A DNA stretch of 64,000 nucleotides from Pelagibius sp. Alg239-R121 (lineage in GTDB: Bacteria; Pseudomonadota; Alphaproteobacteria; Kiloniellales; Kiloniellaceae). Both the position numbers and the translations under genes were made by a program. How positions within the stretch are numbered: position 1 is the stretch's first letter; every line of letters starts with the position of its first letter. The notes beneath the pieces are model-generated. The model saw only the letters and a program-made list of their open reading frames with translations. It was not told the DNA's origin and did no database searches. Location of the stretch: the NCBI RefSeq assembly GCF_947331435.1, contig NZ_CAMZOF010000008.1, forward strand, positions 1 through 64,000, given 5' to 3'. This document shows, one piece after another, positions 56,475-64,000 of this stretch.

Positions 56475-57323
56475 TTAGCCCCAGATCACAGGGAACCAGT
56501 CTTCCCTCAAGCGCTGGCCGGCGGTCATGTCGTGACCTGGGTAGGGGGGCGAGGTTTTTCCCGGCCGCGCCACATAGTGTGCGTCGTCGCCAACCCAGCG
56601 GAGCGAGAGCGCGCGCCGGCGTTGGTCGGTCATGTTCGCGCGGGCACCGTGCACGGTTCTGAAGTCGAACAGGACTGCATCGCCCGGCTCCATCTGCCAC
56701 TCAAGGGTTTCGAACTTGTACGGGTCTTGGTCCGGGTCGGGGACAGGCAGATAGGCCTCACGATCAGGATAAAAATTGTCATTGTTGAGCCAACGGACCG
56801 GCAGGACCATCTTGTCCCAGAGGTTCGAAGCCTTGATCAGACGTAGTGAAGTGTCTTTCACCGGGTCGATCGGAATCCAGAAACTGACGGTTTGTCTGCC
56901 GTCAACGAAGTAGTAGGGCGCATCCTGGTGCCACGGTGTCGGCTTTGACGTACCGGGTTCCTTGACCAGAACATGATCGTGAAAAAACTGGGCGGATTTG
57001 GAGCGCATAATGCGCGCCGCCGCCTCTGCAGCCGGAGAGTGCTTGACGATATCCTTGAACTCCGGGATGCGGTCCCAATTGCAGTAGTCGTCGAAGAATC
57101 GCCCGCTATCGCTGTCTGTGACGTTTTCCGCCGCGTAGGGACCCGGCGCACGCATATTGTGCTCTATGCCTGCAGCGATCTTATCGACCCACTCCGCAAA
57201 AAGTCCGGGGATATGCACCGCGCCATCACGGGCATAGGCGGTAATTTGGGGTTCTCCGATGAGTTTTTTCGCGATGGACATTGTGTCTGCACTTTCAGGT
57301 TTAGTTCCGCATGACTCTGCCAT
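56475..57323 (-). CDS. Phytanoyl-CoA dioxygenase (PhyH) family protein
   Basis: A start at ATG 57323 (MAESCGTKPES) gives 282 residues; ATG 57281 is also possible and the longer upstream frame crosses the divergent promoter. The 2-oxoglutarate iron oxygenase facial triad is seen: His132-x-Asp134 (TPWHQDAPYYF) and His225 (TVHGARAN), with Arg in RRRALSLRWVGDD as the 2-oxoglutarate anchor. Other family features are ARDGAVHIPGLFAEW and FFHDHVLVKEPGT. It hydroxylates an aliphatic substrate in the cytosol; many members have small-molecule substrates other than phytanoyl-CoA. It is divergent from a LysR gene that most likely controls it. Confidence 0.88.
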   Translation of the reverse strand: MAESCGTKPESADTMSIAKKLIGEPQITAYARDGAVHIPGLFAEWVDKIAAGIEHNMRAPGPYAAENVTDSDSGRFFDDYCNWDRIPEFKDIVKHSPAAEAAARIMRSKSAQFFHDHVLVKEPGTSKPTPWHQDAPYYFVDGRQTVSFWIPIDPVKDTSLRLIKASNLWDKMVLPVRWLNNDNFYPDREAYLPVPDPDQDPYKFETLEWQMEPGDAVLFDFRTVHGARANMTDQRRRALSLRWVGDDAHYVARPGKTSPPYPGHDMTAGQRLREDWFPVIWG

Positions 57324-57378
57324 CTTTGTAGTGATAAAATGAAATAATGAATTCCTATAAACTAAATATATTTTGATA
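57324..57378. promoter_or_regulatory. Divergent promoter region of the dioxygenase and LysR genes
   Basis: A 55-base AT-rich region with CTATAAACTAAATATATTTTG. It must hold promoters for both genes, and a LysR site. The word CTATAAA also occurs in the inverted repeat upstream of the TAXI gene (46733-46739), which may be coincidence or shared LysR specificity. Confidence 0.4.
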
Positions 57379-58281
57379 ATGAATGTCACTTTACAGCAGT
57401 TGAGATACGTCGTGGCTGCTGCGGAACATGGTAACCTGACGCAAGCGGCCTCCGCCTTGTCCGCTTCGCAACCTTCCCTCTCTGTTGCCATCCGTCAGAT
57501 CGAAGAACAATCGGCACTGCCCTTATTTGTACGCAGGCGTGGCAGTGGTGTGAAACTGACCGCTTTCGGACTTGAGTTTGTTCAACGGGCAAAGGTCGTT
57601 CTCGACGAAGCCGCAAATCTGAGCGAGATGGCGGAGACGGGGGTAACGACGAGCGGTCGCATCGTCATTGGCTGTTTTGCCGATTTGGCGCCGATGTTTG
57701 CGCCGGCAATTTTCGACCTCTGCGAGGAGGCTCAGCCAGGTATCGAGGTCGAATTCCGCGAGGGCGGATTCGACGAGCTGTCGGCCTGGCTTTCAGAGGC
57801 CATGATCGATTTGGCGGTTACCTATGACGTGGCTCTGTCGGCGGAGGTCGAGCGGACGGACCTTGCGCGCCTGCGGCCCTATGCAATGCTCCCACGCGGG
57901 CATCGTCTTGCCGGCAACGGAGTTGTATCGCTGAGGGACCTCGCGCAAGAACGGTTGATCTCGACGACGCAGGCGCACAGTTGGCCCTACATACTTGAAC
58001 TCTTTCGCGTACAGAAGTTGACGCCGGAAGTAAGAATGCAGACGGCCTCTCTGGAAACACAGCGGAGTCTGATTGCCCATGGCTATGGGGTCGGAATCGC
58101 CTATACGCGACCGAAAAACGATAGCTGCTACGATGGAACCCGCCTGTCGATTTGCGAACTTGCAGAAGAGACGTCCGGCGCGCGAGTCATAGCTGCGCGA
58201 CTAAAGAATGTCGCCAAGACCCGGACGAGCCAACGCATAGTTGAGCGAATGGCTACGCGCCTGAGCAGAGATGTAAGTTAG
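57379..58281 (+). CDS. LysR-type transcriptional regulator (300 aa)
   Basis: ATG 57379 is preferred over TTG 57373. HTH: LQQLRYVVAAAEHGNLTQAA, LSASQPSLSVAIRQIEEQ and LFVRRRGSGVKLTAFGLEFV. The ligand domain has IVIGCFADLAPMFAPAIFDL, and LISTTQAHSWPYILELFRVQ. It is divergent from the dioxygenase gene and convergent, with overlapping stop codons, with the threonine-dehydratase-like gene. It probably regulates the dioxygenase and perhaps the two enzymes on its other side. Ligand unknown. Confidence 0.88.
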   Translation: MNVTLQQLRYVVAAAEHGNLTQAASALSASQPSLSVAIRQIEEQSALPLFVRRRGSGVKLTAFGLEFVQRAKVVLDEAANLSEMAETGVTTSGRIVIGCFADLAPMFAPAIFDLCEEAQPGIEVEFREGGFDELSAWLSEAMIDLAVTYDVALSAEVERTDLARLRPYAMLPRGHRLAGNGVVSLRDLAQERLISTTQAHSWPYILELFRVQKLTPEVRMQTASLETQRSLIAHGYGVGIAYTRPKNDSCYDGTRLSICELAEETSGARVIAARLKNVAKTRTSQRIVERMATRLSRDVS

Positions 58282-59282
58282 CCGCCTAGAACAGAGCAGA
58301 AGAGGGCAGGGTCGACGTTTCCTCCCGAAAGCGTCATAGCGGTCACCTTGTTCGCAGTGTTGATTTTTCGGTTCAGCACTGCGGCGAGGGTTACTGCACC
58401 GCCTGGCTCGACCACCAGCTTCAGGGTGTTGAAGGCGAAGCGCATGGCCTCCCTGACCTCGTCGTCCGTTACTGAAAGCGCGCCAGCCAGGAGTTCTCGG
58501 TTGACTGCAAACGTGATTTCACCAGGCGTGGGCGTCAGGATCGCGTCGCAGATAGAACGATGATTGCCATCGTTGCTGACCCGCTGGCCGGCATCCAGTG
58601 ATCTTGCCGTGTCGTCAAAGTTTGCTGGTTCCACGGCATAGATCTTCGTGGAGGGGCTCTTTTCCGCCAGCGCCAGGGCTATGCCGGCGGTCAAACCACC
58701 GCCGCCGCAGCAGACTAGCATTTGATCCAGGGGCGCTCCGGCTTCGTCCGCCTGCTGAGAAATTTCGAGCCCGCAGGTGCCTTGACCGGCGATTGTATGG
58801 GGATGGTCGTAGGGCGGCGCGAAGATCATACCGCTGCTGGCGGAGATCGCTTCGACGATTTCTTCGCGGGATTCGGTATGGCGGTCGAAAAATACGACTT
58901 CGGCACCGTAGGATCTTGTGTTGTCGATCTTAATCTGCGGCGCATCCTTCGGCATCACGATCGTTGCCTTTAGCCCGAGGATTGCGGCCGCAGAGGCGAC
59001 GCCCTGGGCGTGATTGCCCGATGAGCACGTCACGACGCCGGCGGCCTTATGGCGCTCGGGAATTTGGCTGAGCAGATTGAATGCGCCGCGAAACTTGAAG
59101 GAGCCTGTGCGTTGAAGTGTTTCGGCCTTGATCAGAACCCGGCCGCCGCAAATCTCGTTTAGCTGAAGGTTTTCCAGCAATGGTGTGCGGATGGCCCGGC
59201 CAGACAGGCGCCCGGCCGCCGCGTGAACATCGGCAAAGCTCGGCGGCACTGTCAGATCAACGGATTCGGCTACCACTGTCAT
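58278..59282 (-). CDS. Threonine dehydratase-like PLP enzyme (334 aa)
   Basis: Fold type II PLP enzyme: TGSFKFRGAFNLLSQI with the Schiff-base Lys, VVTCSSGNHAQGVASAAAI, and LVCCGGGGLTAGIALAL as the phosphate-binding Gly loop. The ACT regulatory domain of biosynthetic IlvA is missing, so it belongs to the short group that includes catabolic threonine/serine ammonia-lyase, serine racemase, threo-3-hydroxyaspartate ammonia-lyase and EutB-like hydroxyectoine enzymes. Which substrate is used cannot be read. Its start overlaps the dehalogenase stop by four bases; the two form an operon with the dehalogenase first. Confidence 0.88.
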   Translation of the reverse strand: MTVVAESVDLTVPPSFADVHAAAGRLSGRAIRTPLLENLQLNEICGGRVLIKAETLQRTGSFKFRGAFNLLSQIPERHKAAGVVTCSSGNHAQGVASAAAILGLKATIVMPKDAPQIKIDNTRSYGAEVVFFDRHTESREEIVEAISASSGMIFAPPYDHPHTIAGQGTCGLEISQQADEAGAPLDQMLVCCGGGGLTAGIALALAEKSPSTKIYAVEPANFDDTARSLDAGQRVSNDGNHRSICDAILTPTPGEITFAVNRELLAGALSVTDDEVREAMRFAFNTLKLVVEPGGAVTLAAVLNRKINTANKVTAMTLSGGNVDPALFCSVLGG

Positions 59283-59971
59283 TGCCCAAGGCCAATCAGA
59301 TCGGAAAGATCGGTCAAAGTGTTGATAACAGCCTTCGGACGCCCCGGAAGAACTTCCTGAATTTTACTGAAGCGGTTGAGCCAGGCGACGTTGAAACCGA
59401 AATGGGCGGCCCCTGCGGCGTCCCAGGCGTTAGTGGATACGAAACAGATTTTATCGGGTGCGACGGACAGGCGGTCGACCGCAAGCTGATAAACCCGGTT
59501 GTCTGGTTTGTAGATGCCAACGTCCTCGATGGAGAGGTTTTCATCCAATAGATTGTCGATACCGGCCGAGGTGACTGCGGCTTCCAGCATTCTTGGCGTG
59601 CCGTTGGAAAGAATGCCGGTCTTGAGGCCTGCATCCTTCAGCTTTTGCAGCGTGGGACGCACATCGTCATAAGCTTCAAGTGTCAGGTAAAGATCCATCA
59701 GGTTCGCGTGGAGTTCTTTATCCTCAACGCCGTGGGCTTCCAAGGCGTAGTCGAGGCCGTCTGAAGTTACCTGCCAAAAATCCGCGTGCGCGCCCATAAG
59801 GCTGCGAAGCCAAGTGTATTCCAGTTGTTTCTGGCGCCAGGTGTTGGAGACTGCGTCGGCTTTTTCGCCAAGCCGCTCGCCACCGCGTGCGACCGCAGAG
59901 TGGACATTAAAAAGAGTTCCGTAAGCATCGAAAACGCATGCTTCAACCGAGGAAAAGTCTGGGTGACTCAT
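59279..59971 (-). CDS. Type II haloacid dehalogenase-like HAD hydrolase (230 aa)
   Basis: HAD motif I is CVFDAYGTLFNVHSAV, with the nucleophilic Asp; motif II is TGILSNGTPRMLEAA, motif III the Lys in IYKPDNRVYQLAV, and motif IV is FVSTNAWDAAGAAHFGF. FDAYGTL and SNAWD-type motif IV are features of L-2-haloacid dehalogenases. These convert 2-haloalkanoates to the D-hydroxy acid with release of halide. The gene precedes the dehydratase with a four-base overlap; the pair may act on a shared 2- or 3-carbon acid, but no known pathway is implied. Confidence 0.88.
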   Translation of the reverse strand: MSHPDFSSVEACVFDAYGTLFNVHSAVARGGERLGEKADAVSNTWRQKQLEYTWLRSLMGAHADFWQVTSDGLDYALEAHGVEDKELHANLMDLYLTLEAYDDVRPTLQKLKDAGLKTGILSNGTPRMLEAAVTSAGIDNLLDENLSIEDVGIYKPDNRVYQLAVDRLSVAPDKICFVSTNAWDAAGAAHFGFNVAWLNRFSKIQEVLPGRPKAVINTLTDLSDLIGLGQ

Positions 59972-60206
59972 CTGTATTCCTTCTTATCCACACCCTTTGA
60001 GGGCCTGACTTAGAGCACAAGAGGCTGGTTCACTTTCCGCGTTGAACGACAGTGAGACTGTTACGCTTCAACGAATCGAGCGCAATGCTATCGGAAAGAG
60101 AACGCACCTGAAAGACAGAGAGCCTTAAAGAATTAGTGATCTGGTTGGTCCAGGAATGAGAGTTGAGTTGTGCTCGTCGAGAACGATTTAAGATGCAAAG
60201 CTGTCT
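59972..60206. other. Gap of 235 bases
   Basis: Between the dehalogenase start and the slt stop. It should hold the dehalogenase promoter. No element was recognised with confidence. Confidence 0.4.
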
Positions 60207-62207
60207 CTAGTAGCAGCAGGGTTTTACCGCTTTATGGCCCCAGGAAGCGAAGGGATTGGAGGTAGGCAGCGGCATGGTGGCCGGTGTCGTTCGGCCGTTC
60301 GCGAGCATAAGACGGTAAATGGACAGACTCTCCAGAATACGCTGGACGTAATTTCGAGTCTCATTAAAGGGGATCTGTTCGATCCAGTCGATCGGATCCA
60401 CGCCCGGATCCCGGGGATCGCCGAACTGACGCACCCAGCTGCTGGCCCGGTGTGGCCCCGCATTGTACGCGGCCAGTCCCAGAATGTAGGAGCCGTCAAA
60501 ACGTTTCACGACCTGTGCCAAATACGCTTGTCCGAGGATCAGATTGTATGCCGGATCGCTGGTCAAGCGTTCCTTGTCATATTTTTTCTTTTGAGATCTG
60601 GCAACCTCTTTGGCCGTTGCCGGCATGAGCTGCATCAAGCCCCTTGCACCCGCTCGACTCACCGCTTTTTCGTCGAAGGCGCTTTCCTGTCGTACCAAAG
60701 CCAGGGTGAGGGCGGTTTCCGGTTCGGCCTCTCCTACCTCGATGGAGGGATAGAGATACTCAAGCAGGGTGATGCCGGTGCGCTGCGCGGTTTTGGCAAC
60801 CCTTAAGGCAATGCCAGAACGCTTTTGAACCCGTGCCAGTTTAGCAGTCAGACTGAAGTCCGCAGAAGTTTTGGCATCGAGGCGCAGCCGGCTGAGAAAG
60901 GTATCCTGATAGCGTGTCTGTTTGACGAGACCGAGCAGCGTAACGGCCTGAACCAGGTCCATGTTGTGGAATGCCTTACGCTCAATTTCGCTGGGCGGAC
61001 CATGCGGATTAATCGGCAGTCCCGTCTGCCGCCCAAGCCGATGGGCAGCGAGCTGTCCATAGAAGGTTGTTCGGTAGCCGGCAGCGATCTTGTGCCAGCG
61101 CTTGCTCCAGTCGTCATTGCCCATGACCCGGGCGGCTTCACCTGCCCAATAGGCGCCACGCGCCTTGCTGATCGGGGATTTGACACCATAAAACAGGCGG
61201 GCGAAGTGTTCGTATCCGCGGCGCGGTTGTTTCAGAAAGCGCAGGGAAATCCATCCGGCCAACCATTCACCGTCGGCGAATCCGATGCCGCTTTCCATGC
61301 CGTGCTCGCTGCTAATCCTATAGGCCCGCTCTACCTTGCCTTGTCTTAACGCCTTACGCGCGACCGTGTGGCGCATCGACCACCAAAGGTGCGGATACGG
61401 CGTCTTGTCCCCGGCTTGTTCGAGTAGATCAGCGACGTCGTTGCGGCGCTTACTGCGCCAGCGCCAGCGCGCCCGTTCGTACAGCAAGCCCGGATCGTCC
61501 TGTAGATGCGCCGGGACACGCCTGACAGCAGCGTCGACTCCCGCGCGCTTCCGACCCAGGGTTATTCGGGCTTCTGCAAGTTTGCGCTGGTCTTTTGCAA
61601 CCAGTCGAACCTGACGCTCGGCCGCCGAGTACTTCCGATCCCACAGCAGACGGTCTAGCCGGGCCAGCTCCATTTCCGGAGTGATAAGCGATTTGTAGCG
61701 CCGGTGAAAAGCCTTTGCCTCATCCCGGCTAAAGTCCAGTTCAACCCAGCTTTTAGCCACGAATTCAGCCAGCGTCTCTTCGCGTCCGGCCCGTTTCAGG
61801 GCTGCGGCATATGCGACGGCACCTTTACCCTTCAAGGCAGGCTGGGCGTCAAACCAGGACAAAATCTCGGAATCGGGAGTTCGATTCGAAACTGCGGCTT
61901 CGGCTTTGCGCCTGAGCGTCGAATGTCCGGGCCAGTGCGCGTGACTGACTGCAAACTCAGTGTAGGTCTTGAAGGATGCACTGGTTCCACCCTTTTGCAG
62001 ACAGACCCAGGTGGTTAGATCTGAAGCGACCTGATTGCTGATGGCACCAGTATTGGCACAGGCCTTGGCAATGCGCCCGGCGTCAATGTCCTTAAAGAAT
62101 TTCTCTAAAAGCGAGTGATCAGCAGGATCAAGTACCACATCCTGCGCGTTGGCAGGCTGTATCCCAAAACATAGTGCTAAAAAAAAGAACGCCGAGAGTC
62201 CACGCAT
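60207..62207 (-). CDS. slt: Soluble lytic murein transglycosylase (Slt)
   Basis: Signal peptide (LSAFFFLALCFGIQPANAQ, cleavage at about residue 22). A helical superhelix of about 450 residues follows. The catalytic SLT domain is at about 495-625, with ALVRQESAFDEKAVSRAGAR (catalytic Glu), GLMQLMPATAKEVARSQKK and YILGLAAYNAGPHRASSWVR. It cleaves the glycan backbone of peptidoglycan to 1,6-anhydromuropeptides. Divergent from dapA, the common alphaproteobacterial arrangement. Confidence 0.93.
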   Translation of the reverse strand: MRGLSAFFFLALCFGIQPANAQDVVLDPADHSLLEKFFKDIDAGRIAKACANTGAISNQVASDLTTWVCLQKGGTSASFKTYTEFAVSHAHWPGHSTLRRKAEAAVSNRTPDSEILSWFDAQPALKGKGAVAYAAALKRAGREETLAEFVAKSWVELDFSRDEAKAFHRRYKSLITPEMELARLDRLLWDRKYSAAERQVRLVAKDQRKLAEARITLGRKRAGVDAAVRRVPAHLQDDPGLLYERARWRWRSKRRNDVADLLEQAGDKTPYPHLWWSMRHTVARKALRQGKVERAYRISSEHGMESGIGFADGEWLAGWISLRFLKQPRRGYEHFARLFYGVKSPISKARGAYWAGEAARVMGNDDWSKRWHKIAAGYRTTFYGQLAAHRLGRQTGLPINPHGPPSEIERKAFHNMDLVQAVTLLGLVKQTRYQDTFLSRLRLDAKTSADFSLTAKLARVQKRSGIALRVAKTAQRTGITLLEYLYPSIEVGEAEPETALTLALVRQESAFDEKAVSRAGARGLMQLMPATAKEVARSQKKKYDKERLTSDPAYNLILGQAYLAQVVKRFDGSYILGLAAYNAGPHRASSWVRQFGDPRDPGVDPIDWIEQIPFNETRNYVQRILESLSIYRLMLANGRTTPATMPLPTSNPFASWGHKAVKPCCY

Positions 62208-62464
62208 GACTTATCCATTTGGGGGGCTACGGCCATCTTTCAACATCCCGCTTTTCGCGGAGCCGATCGATGATTCTTGCCGCCAGCTTATCAGCCTTGT
62301 TTTACATTCCAAAGTGACCGAATGAGGGTTTTGATGAAACTATTGTGTAGAGCCGATCAGATAACGCTTTTTGATGCCCTTGCCGGGGTTCCGGTGAGAG
62401 AGTATCTTCGCGCGTCGCAAGTATGCATTTGTGACGCTTTATATTTGATTACTGGGGAAAAGTT
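62208..62464. other. slt / dapA divergent promoter region
   Basis: A 257-base intergenic region that must contain both promoters. GGGGAA lies 5 bases before the dapA ATG. No gene is supported in it. Confidence 0.4.
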
Positions 62465-63352
62465 ATGGCCGGCCCAATGTTTAAGGGCTCACTCCCGGCG
62501 CTGATCACACCGTTCACGAATGGTTCGGTAGATGAAAAGGCGTTCCAGGACTTCGTTCAGTGGCAGATTGACCAGGGAAGCCACGGCGTCGTGCCTTGTG
62601 GAACGACCGGCGAGTCGCCGACCTTATCGCATGACGAAGACATGCGGGTAACCAAACTCTGTGTGGAGGTCGCCGACGGCAAAGTACCGGTTATCGCCGG
62701 CACAGGGTCCAATTCGACCGAAGAAGCCATTAGCCTGACCCAGGGCGCCAAAGCTTCCGGTGCCGATGCCGCATTGGTTGTGACTCCTTATTACAACAAA
62801 CCGAGTCAGGAAGGCCTGTACCAGCACTTCAAGGCGGTTCACGACGCGGTCGAGATCCCAATCGTCATTTACAATATTCCCGGCCGAAGTATCGTGGATA
62901 TGACGGTTGAAACCATGGCCCGGCTTGCCGAACTACCCAATATTGTCGGCGTCAAGGATGCGACGGCCGATCTGGCACGCCCGGCCCAGACACGCCTCGC
63001 GATCGGCGAGGATTTCGCTCAGCTTTCAGGCGAAGACGCGACGGCTGTTCCGTTCCTGTCACAGGGCGGGCATGGCTGCATCTCGGTGACCGCCAACGTG
63101 GCGCCAGCACTCTGCGCAGATGTGCAGAATGCGTGGCAGCAGCGCGATTTCGACCGGGTGGATCAAATCAACCAACGCTTGATGCCGCTGCATGAGGCCA
63201 TGTTCATGGAGCCTAGTCCGGGACCTGCCAAGTATGCCTTGAGTCTTCTTGGGCATTGCGAAGATCGTTTGCGGCTGCCGCTCGTCTCGATCTCCCAGAG
63301 CTGTCAGACTGCGGTTCGAAACGCCATGGTCCACGCCGGACTGTTGAACTGA
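62465..63352 (+). CDS. dapA: 4-hydroxy-tetrahydrodipicolinate synthase (DapA)
   Basis: The class I aldolase lysine is Lys164 ([12 protein letters not shown]), with Tyr136 (VIYNIPGRS) and Thr47-Thr48 ([10 protein letters not shown]) completing the active site. Length 295 residues is normal. It condenses pyruvate with aspartate semialdehyde, the first step specific to lysine and diaminopimelate, which the peptidoglycan needs. smpB follows 53 bases later. Confidence 0.97.
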   Translation: MAGPMFKGSLPALITPFTNGSVDEKAFQDFVQWQIDQGSHGVVPCGTTGESPTLSHDEDMRVTKLCVEVADGKVPVIAGTGSNSTEEAISLTQGAKASGADAALVVTPYYNKPSQEGLYQHFKAVHDAVEIPIVIYNIPGRSIVDMTVETMARLAELPNIVGVKDATADLARPAQTRLAIGEDFAQLSGEDATAVPFLSQGGHGCISVTANVAPALCADVQNAWQQRDFDRVDQINQRLMPLHEAMFMEPSPGPAKYALSLLGHCEDRLRLPLVSISQSCQTAVRNAMVHAGLLN

Positions 63353-63405
63353 CGGAGTAGGTGTACAGGGGTTCCGCACTCTCCGCGCCCTGATCGAGAT
63401 CAGAT

Positions 63406-63873
63406 ATGACAGTCAGTGAAAACAACCTCGTTGCGCAGAATCGGCGCGCGCGACACGACTACTTTATTGAAGATGTCGTCGAAGGCGGTCTTGTTCTGAC
63501 CGGCAGCGAAGTGAAGTCGTTGCGTCAGGGCCGTGCGTCGATCCTTGAGTCCTATGCGGCGGAGGAAAAGGGCGAGATGTTCCTGGTCAATGCCCATATT
63601 CCGACCTACGACGCAGCCAATCGCTTTAATCACGAACCCAAACGGCCGCGGAAGATCCTTTTGAAGCGGAAGGAAATGGCCAAAATGATCGGGATGGTGC
63701 ATCGCGAGGGCTACACCGTTGTGCCGGTGAGCCTCTATTTTAATAAGCGCGGTATCGCAAAGGTCGGCCTGGGCCTTGCCAAAGGAAAGAAGCAGGCCGA
63801 CAAGCGTGACACCGAGAGGAAGCGGGATTGGCAGCGGGATAAAGCCCGTCTGCTGCGGAACAAAACCCTCTAA
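63406..63873 (+). CDS. smpB: SsrA-binding protein SmpB
   Basis: The family sequence is complete: [58 protein letters not shown] and [12 protein letters not shown]. The basic C-terminal tail ([19 protein letters not shown]) inserts into the mRNA channel. It binds tmRNA and brings it to stalled ribosomes for trans-translation. Length is 155 residues. The tmRNA gene itself was not seen in this window. Position after dapA is usual in alphaproteobacteria. Confidence 0.97.
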   Translation: MTVSENNLVAQNRRARHDYFIEDVVEGGLVLTGSEVKSLRQGRASILESYAAEEKGEMFLVNAHIPTYDAANRFNHEPKRPRKILLKRKEMAKMIGMVHREGYTVVPVSLYFNKRGIAKVGLGLAKGKKQADKRDTERKRDWQRDKARLLRNKTL

Positions 63874-63901
63874 ATAAACGATCGGCAGACTGCGTTGCGT
63901 T

Positions 63902-63922
63902 TTTTCACTGAAACAGTGAAAA
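63902..63922. terminator. Short bidirectional terminator after smpB
   Basis: TTTTCACTG (63902-63910), loop AAA, CAGTGAAAA (63914-63922): a perfect nine-base-pair inverted repeat 28 bases after the smpB stop and 10 bases before the convergent gene's stop. The A/T-rich ends can act in both directions; the stem is not GC-rich, so efficiency is uncertain. Confidence 0.5.
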
Positions 63923-63932
63923 CGGACAGGCA

Positions 63933-64000
63933 TTAACCCCCAGCATCGATCCGGCTGCGCACGGTCTTGAACACGGCTTCGAACATTTCTTCGGTCAGGC
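63933..64000 (-). CDS. C-terminal end of a minus-strand gene, unidentified
   Basis: A frame enters from the right edge and ends in TAA at 63933-63935. Its last 21 full codons read LTEEMFEAVFKTVRSRIDAGG. This is convincing coding composition but too little to name a family. The terminator at 63902 fits as its 3' end. Confidence 0.5.
   Translation of the reverse strand, partial: LTEEMFEAVFKTVRSRIDAGG

Noticed and set aside
57324-57491. N-terminal extension of the PhyH gene
   Set aside because: It overlaps the divergent LysR gene and its promoter and has unlikely composition; the family starts near ATG 57323 or 57281.
1-64000. tRNA, rRNA and tmRNA genes
   Set aside because: No cloverleaf with the usual conserved arms, and no rRNA or tmRNA core sequence, was recognised by eye; a program could still find one.
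1-64000. CRISPR array
   Set aside because: No regularly spaced direct repeats of 24-40 bases were seen.

Overview
The window is about 64 kb of an alphaproteobacterial chromosome. The best lineage markers are the slt / dapA / smpB block at the right end, a LytM-type M23 peptidase next to a bactofilin, two TAXI-type TRAP solute-binding proteins, and a CysD plus fused CysN-CysC pair. Genus cannot be told from the sequence; a marine or sulfur-cycling Rhodospirillales- or Rhizobiales-like bacterium would fit.

Positions 1 to about 23,500 are an accessory region: a decayed prophage or genomic island. It opens inside podovirus-type virion or ejection protein genes, with a frameshifted remnant of a third such gene beside them. 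There are two terminase-small-subunit-like genes, one of them broken by a frameshift. Two paralogous phage-type GSG proteins flank a run of tiny overlapping genes. Between these lie many small genes of unknown function and likely defence or stability genes: a caspase-fold (C80-like) protein, a DUF4258 plus XRE pair, a HigBA-like pair with a DUF6941 third gene, a zinc-ribbon protein with a nucleoside-deoxyribosyltransferase-like domain, a membrane protein and lipoprotein pair, and a secreted nuclease. Several genes are dead: HMCES/YedK (stop at the catalytic Glu codon), a LysR tail and a possible ParB-like piece. No integrase, portal, capsid gene or tRNA was seen, so the ends of the element are not defined.

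Positions 23,560 to 32,980 look like a methanethiol and sulfide oxidation locus. MtoX (methanethiol oxidase, SBP56) is followed by a SCO1/SenC protein, a MauG-like di-haem peroxidase, a small c-type cytochrome and an FccB-like flavoprotein. An IclR regulator sits upstream. Divergent from it is a di-haem cytochrome and CRTAC1/UnbV pair. The products of methanethiol oxidation (sulfide, hydrogen peroxide, formaldehyde) give a reason for the neighbours, and a strong terminator right after mtoX suggests that it is expressed above the rest.

Positions 33,200 to 46,700 hold a DsbA-fold isomerase, then three genes in a row: a secreted Sel1 and coiled-coil protein, a TAXI binding protein without a permease, and an ExeA-like ATPase with a periplasmic SPOR domain. 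They look like an undescribed envelope system. An acyl-CoA dehydrogenase, a Crp/Fnr tail fragment, a polytopic membrane protein with clustered histidines, an OafA-like acyltransferase, a DUF3179 protein and a LysR regulator follow.

Positions 46,800 to 64,000 hold a complete TAXI-TRAP transporter with a RidA-like protein, sulfate activation genes (cysD, cysNC), the M23 peptidase and bactofilin pair for cell shape, a PhyH-type dioxygenase divergent from a LysR regulator, a threonine-dehydratase-like enzyme overlapping a haloacid dehalogenase, and the housekeeping slt, dapA, smpB block. The far right edge is the C-terminal end of an unidentified minus-strand gene.
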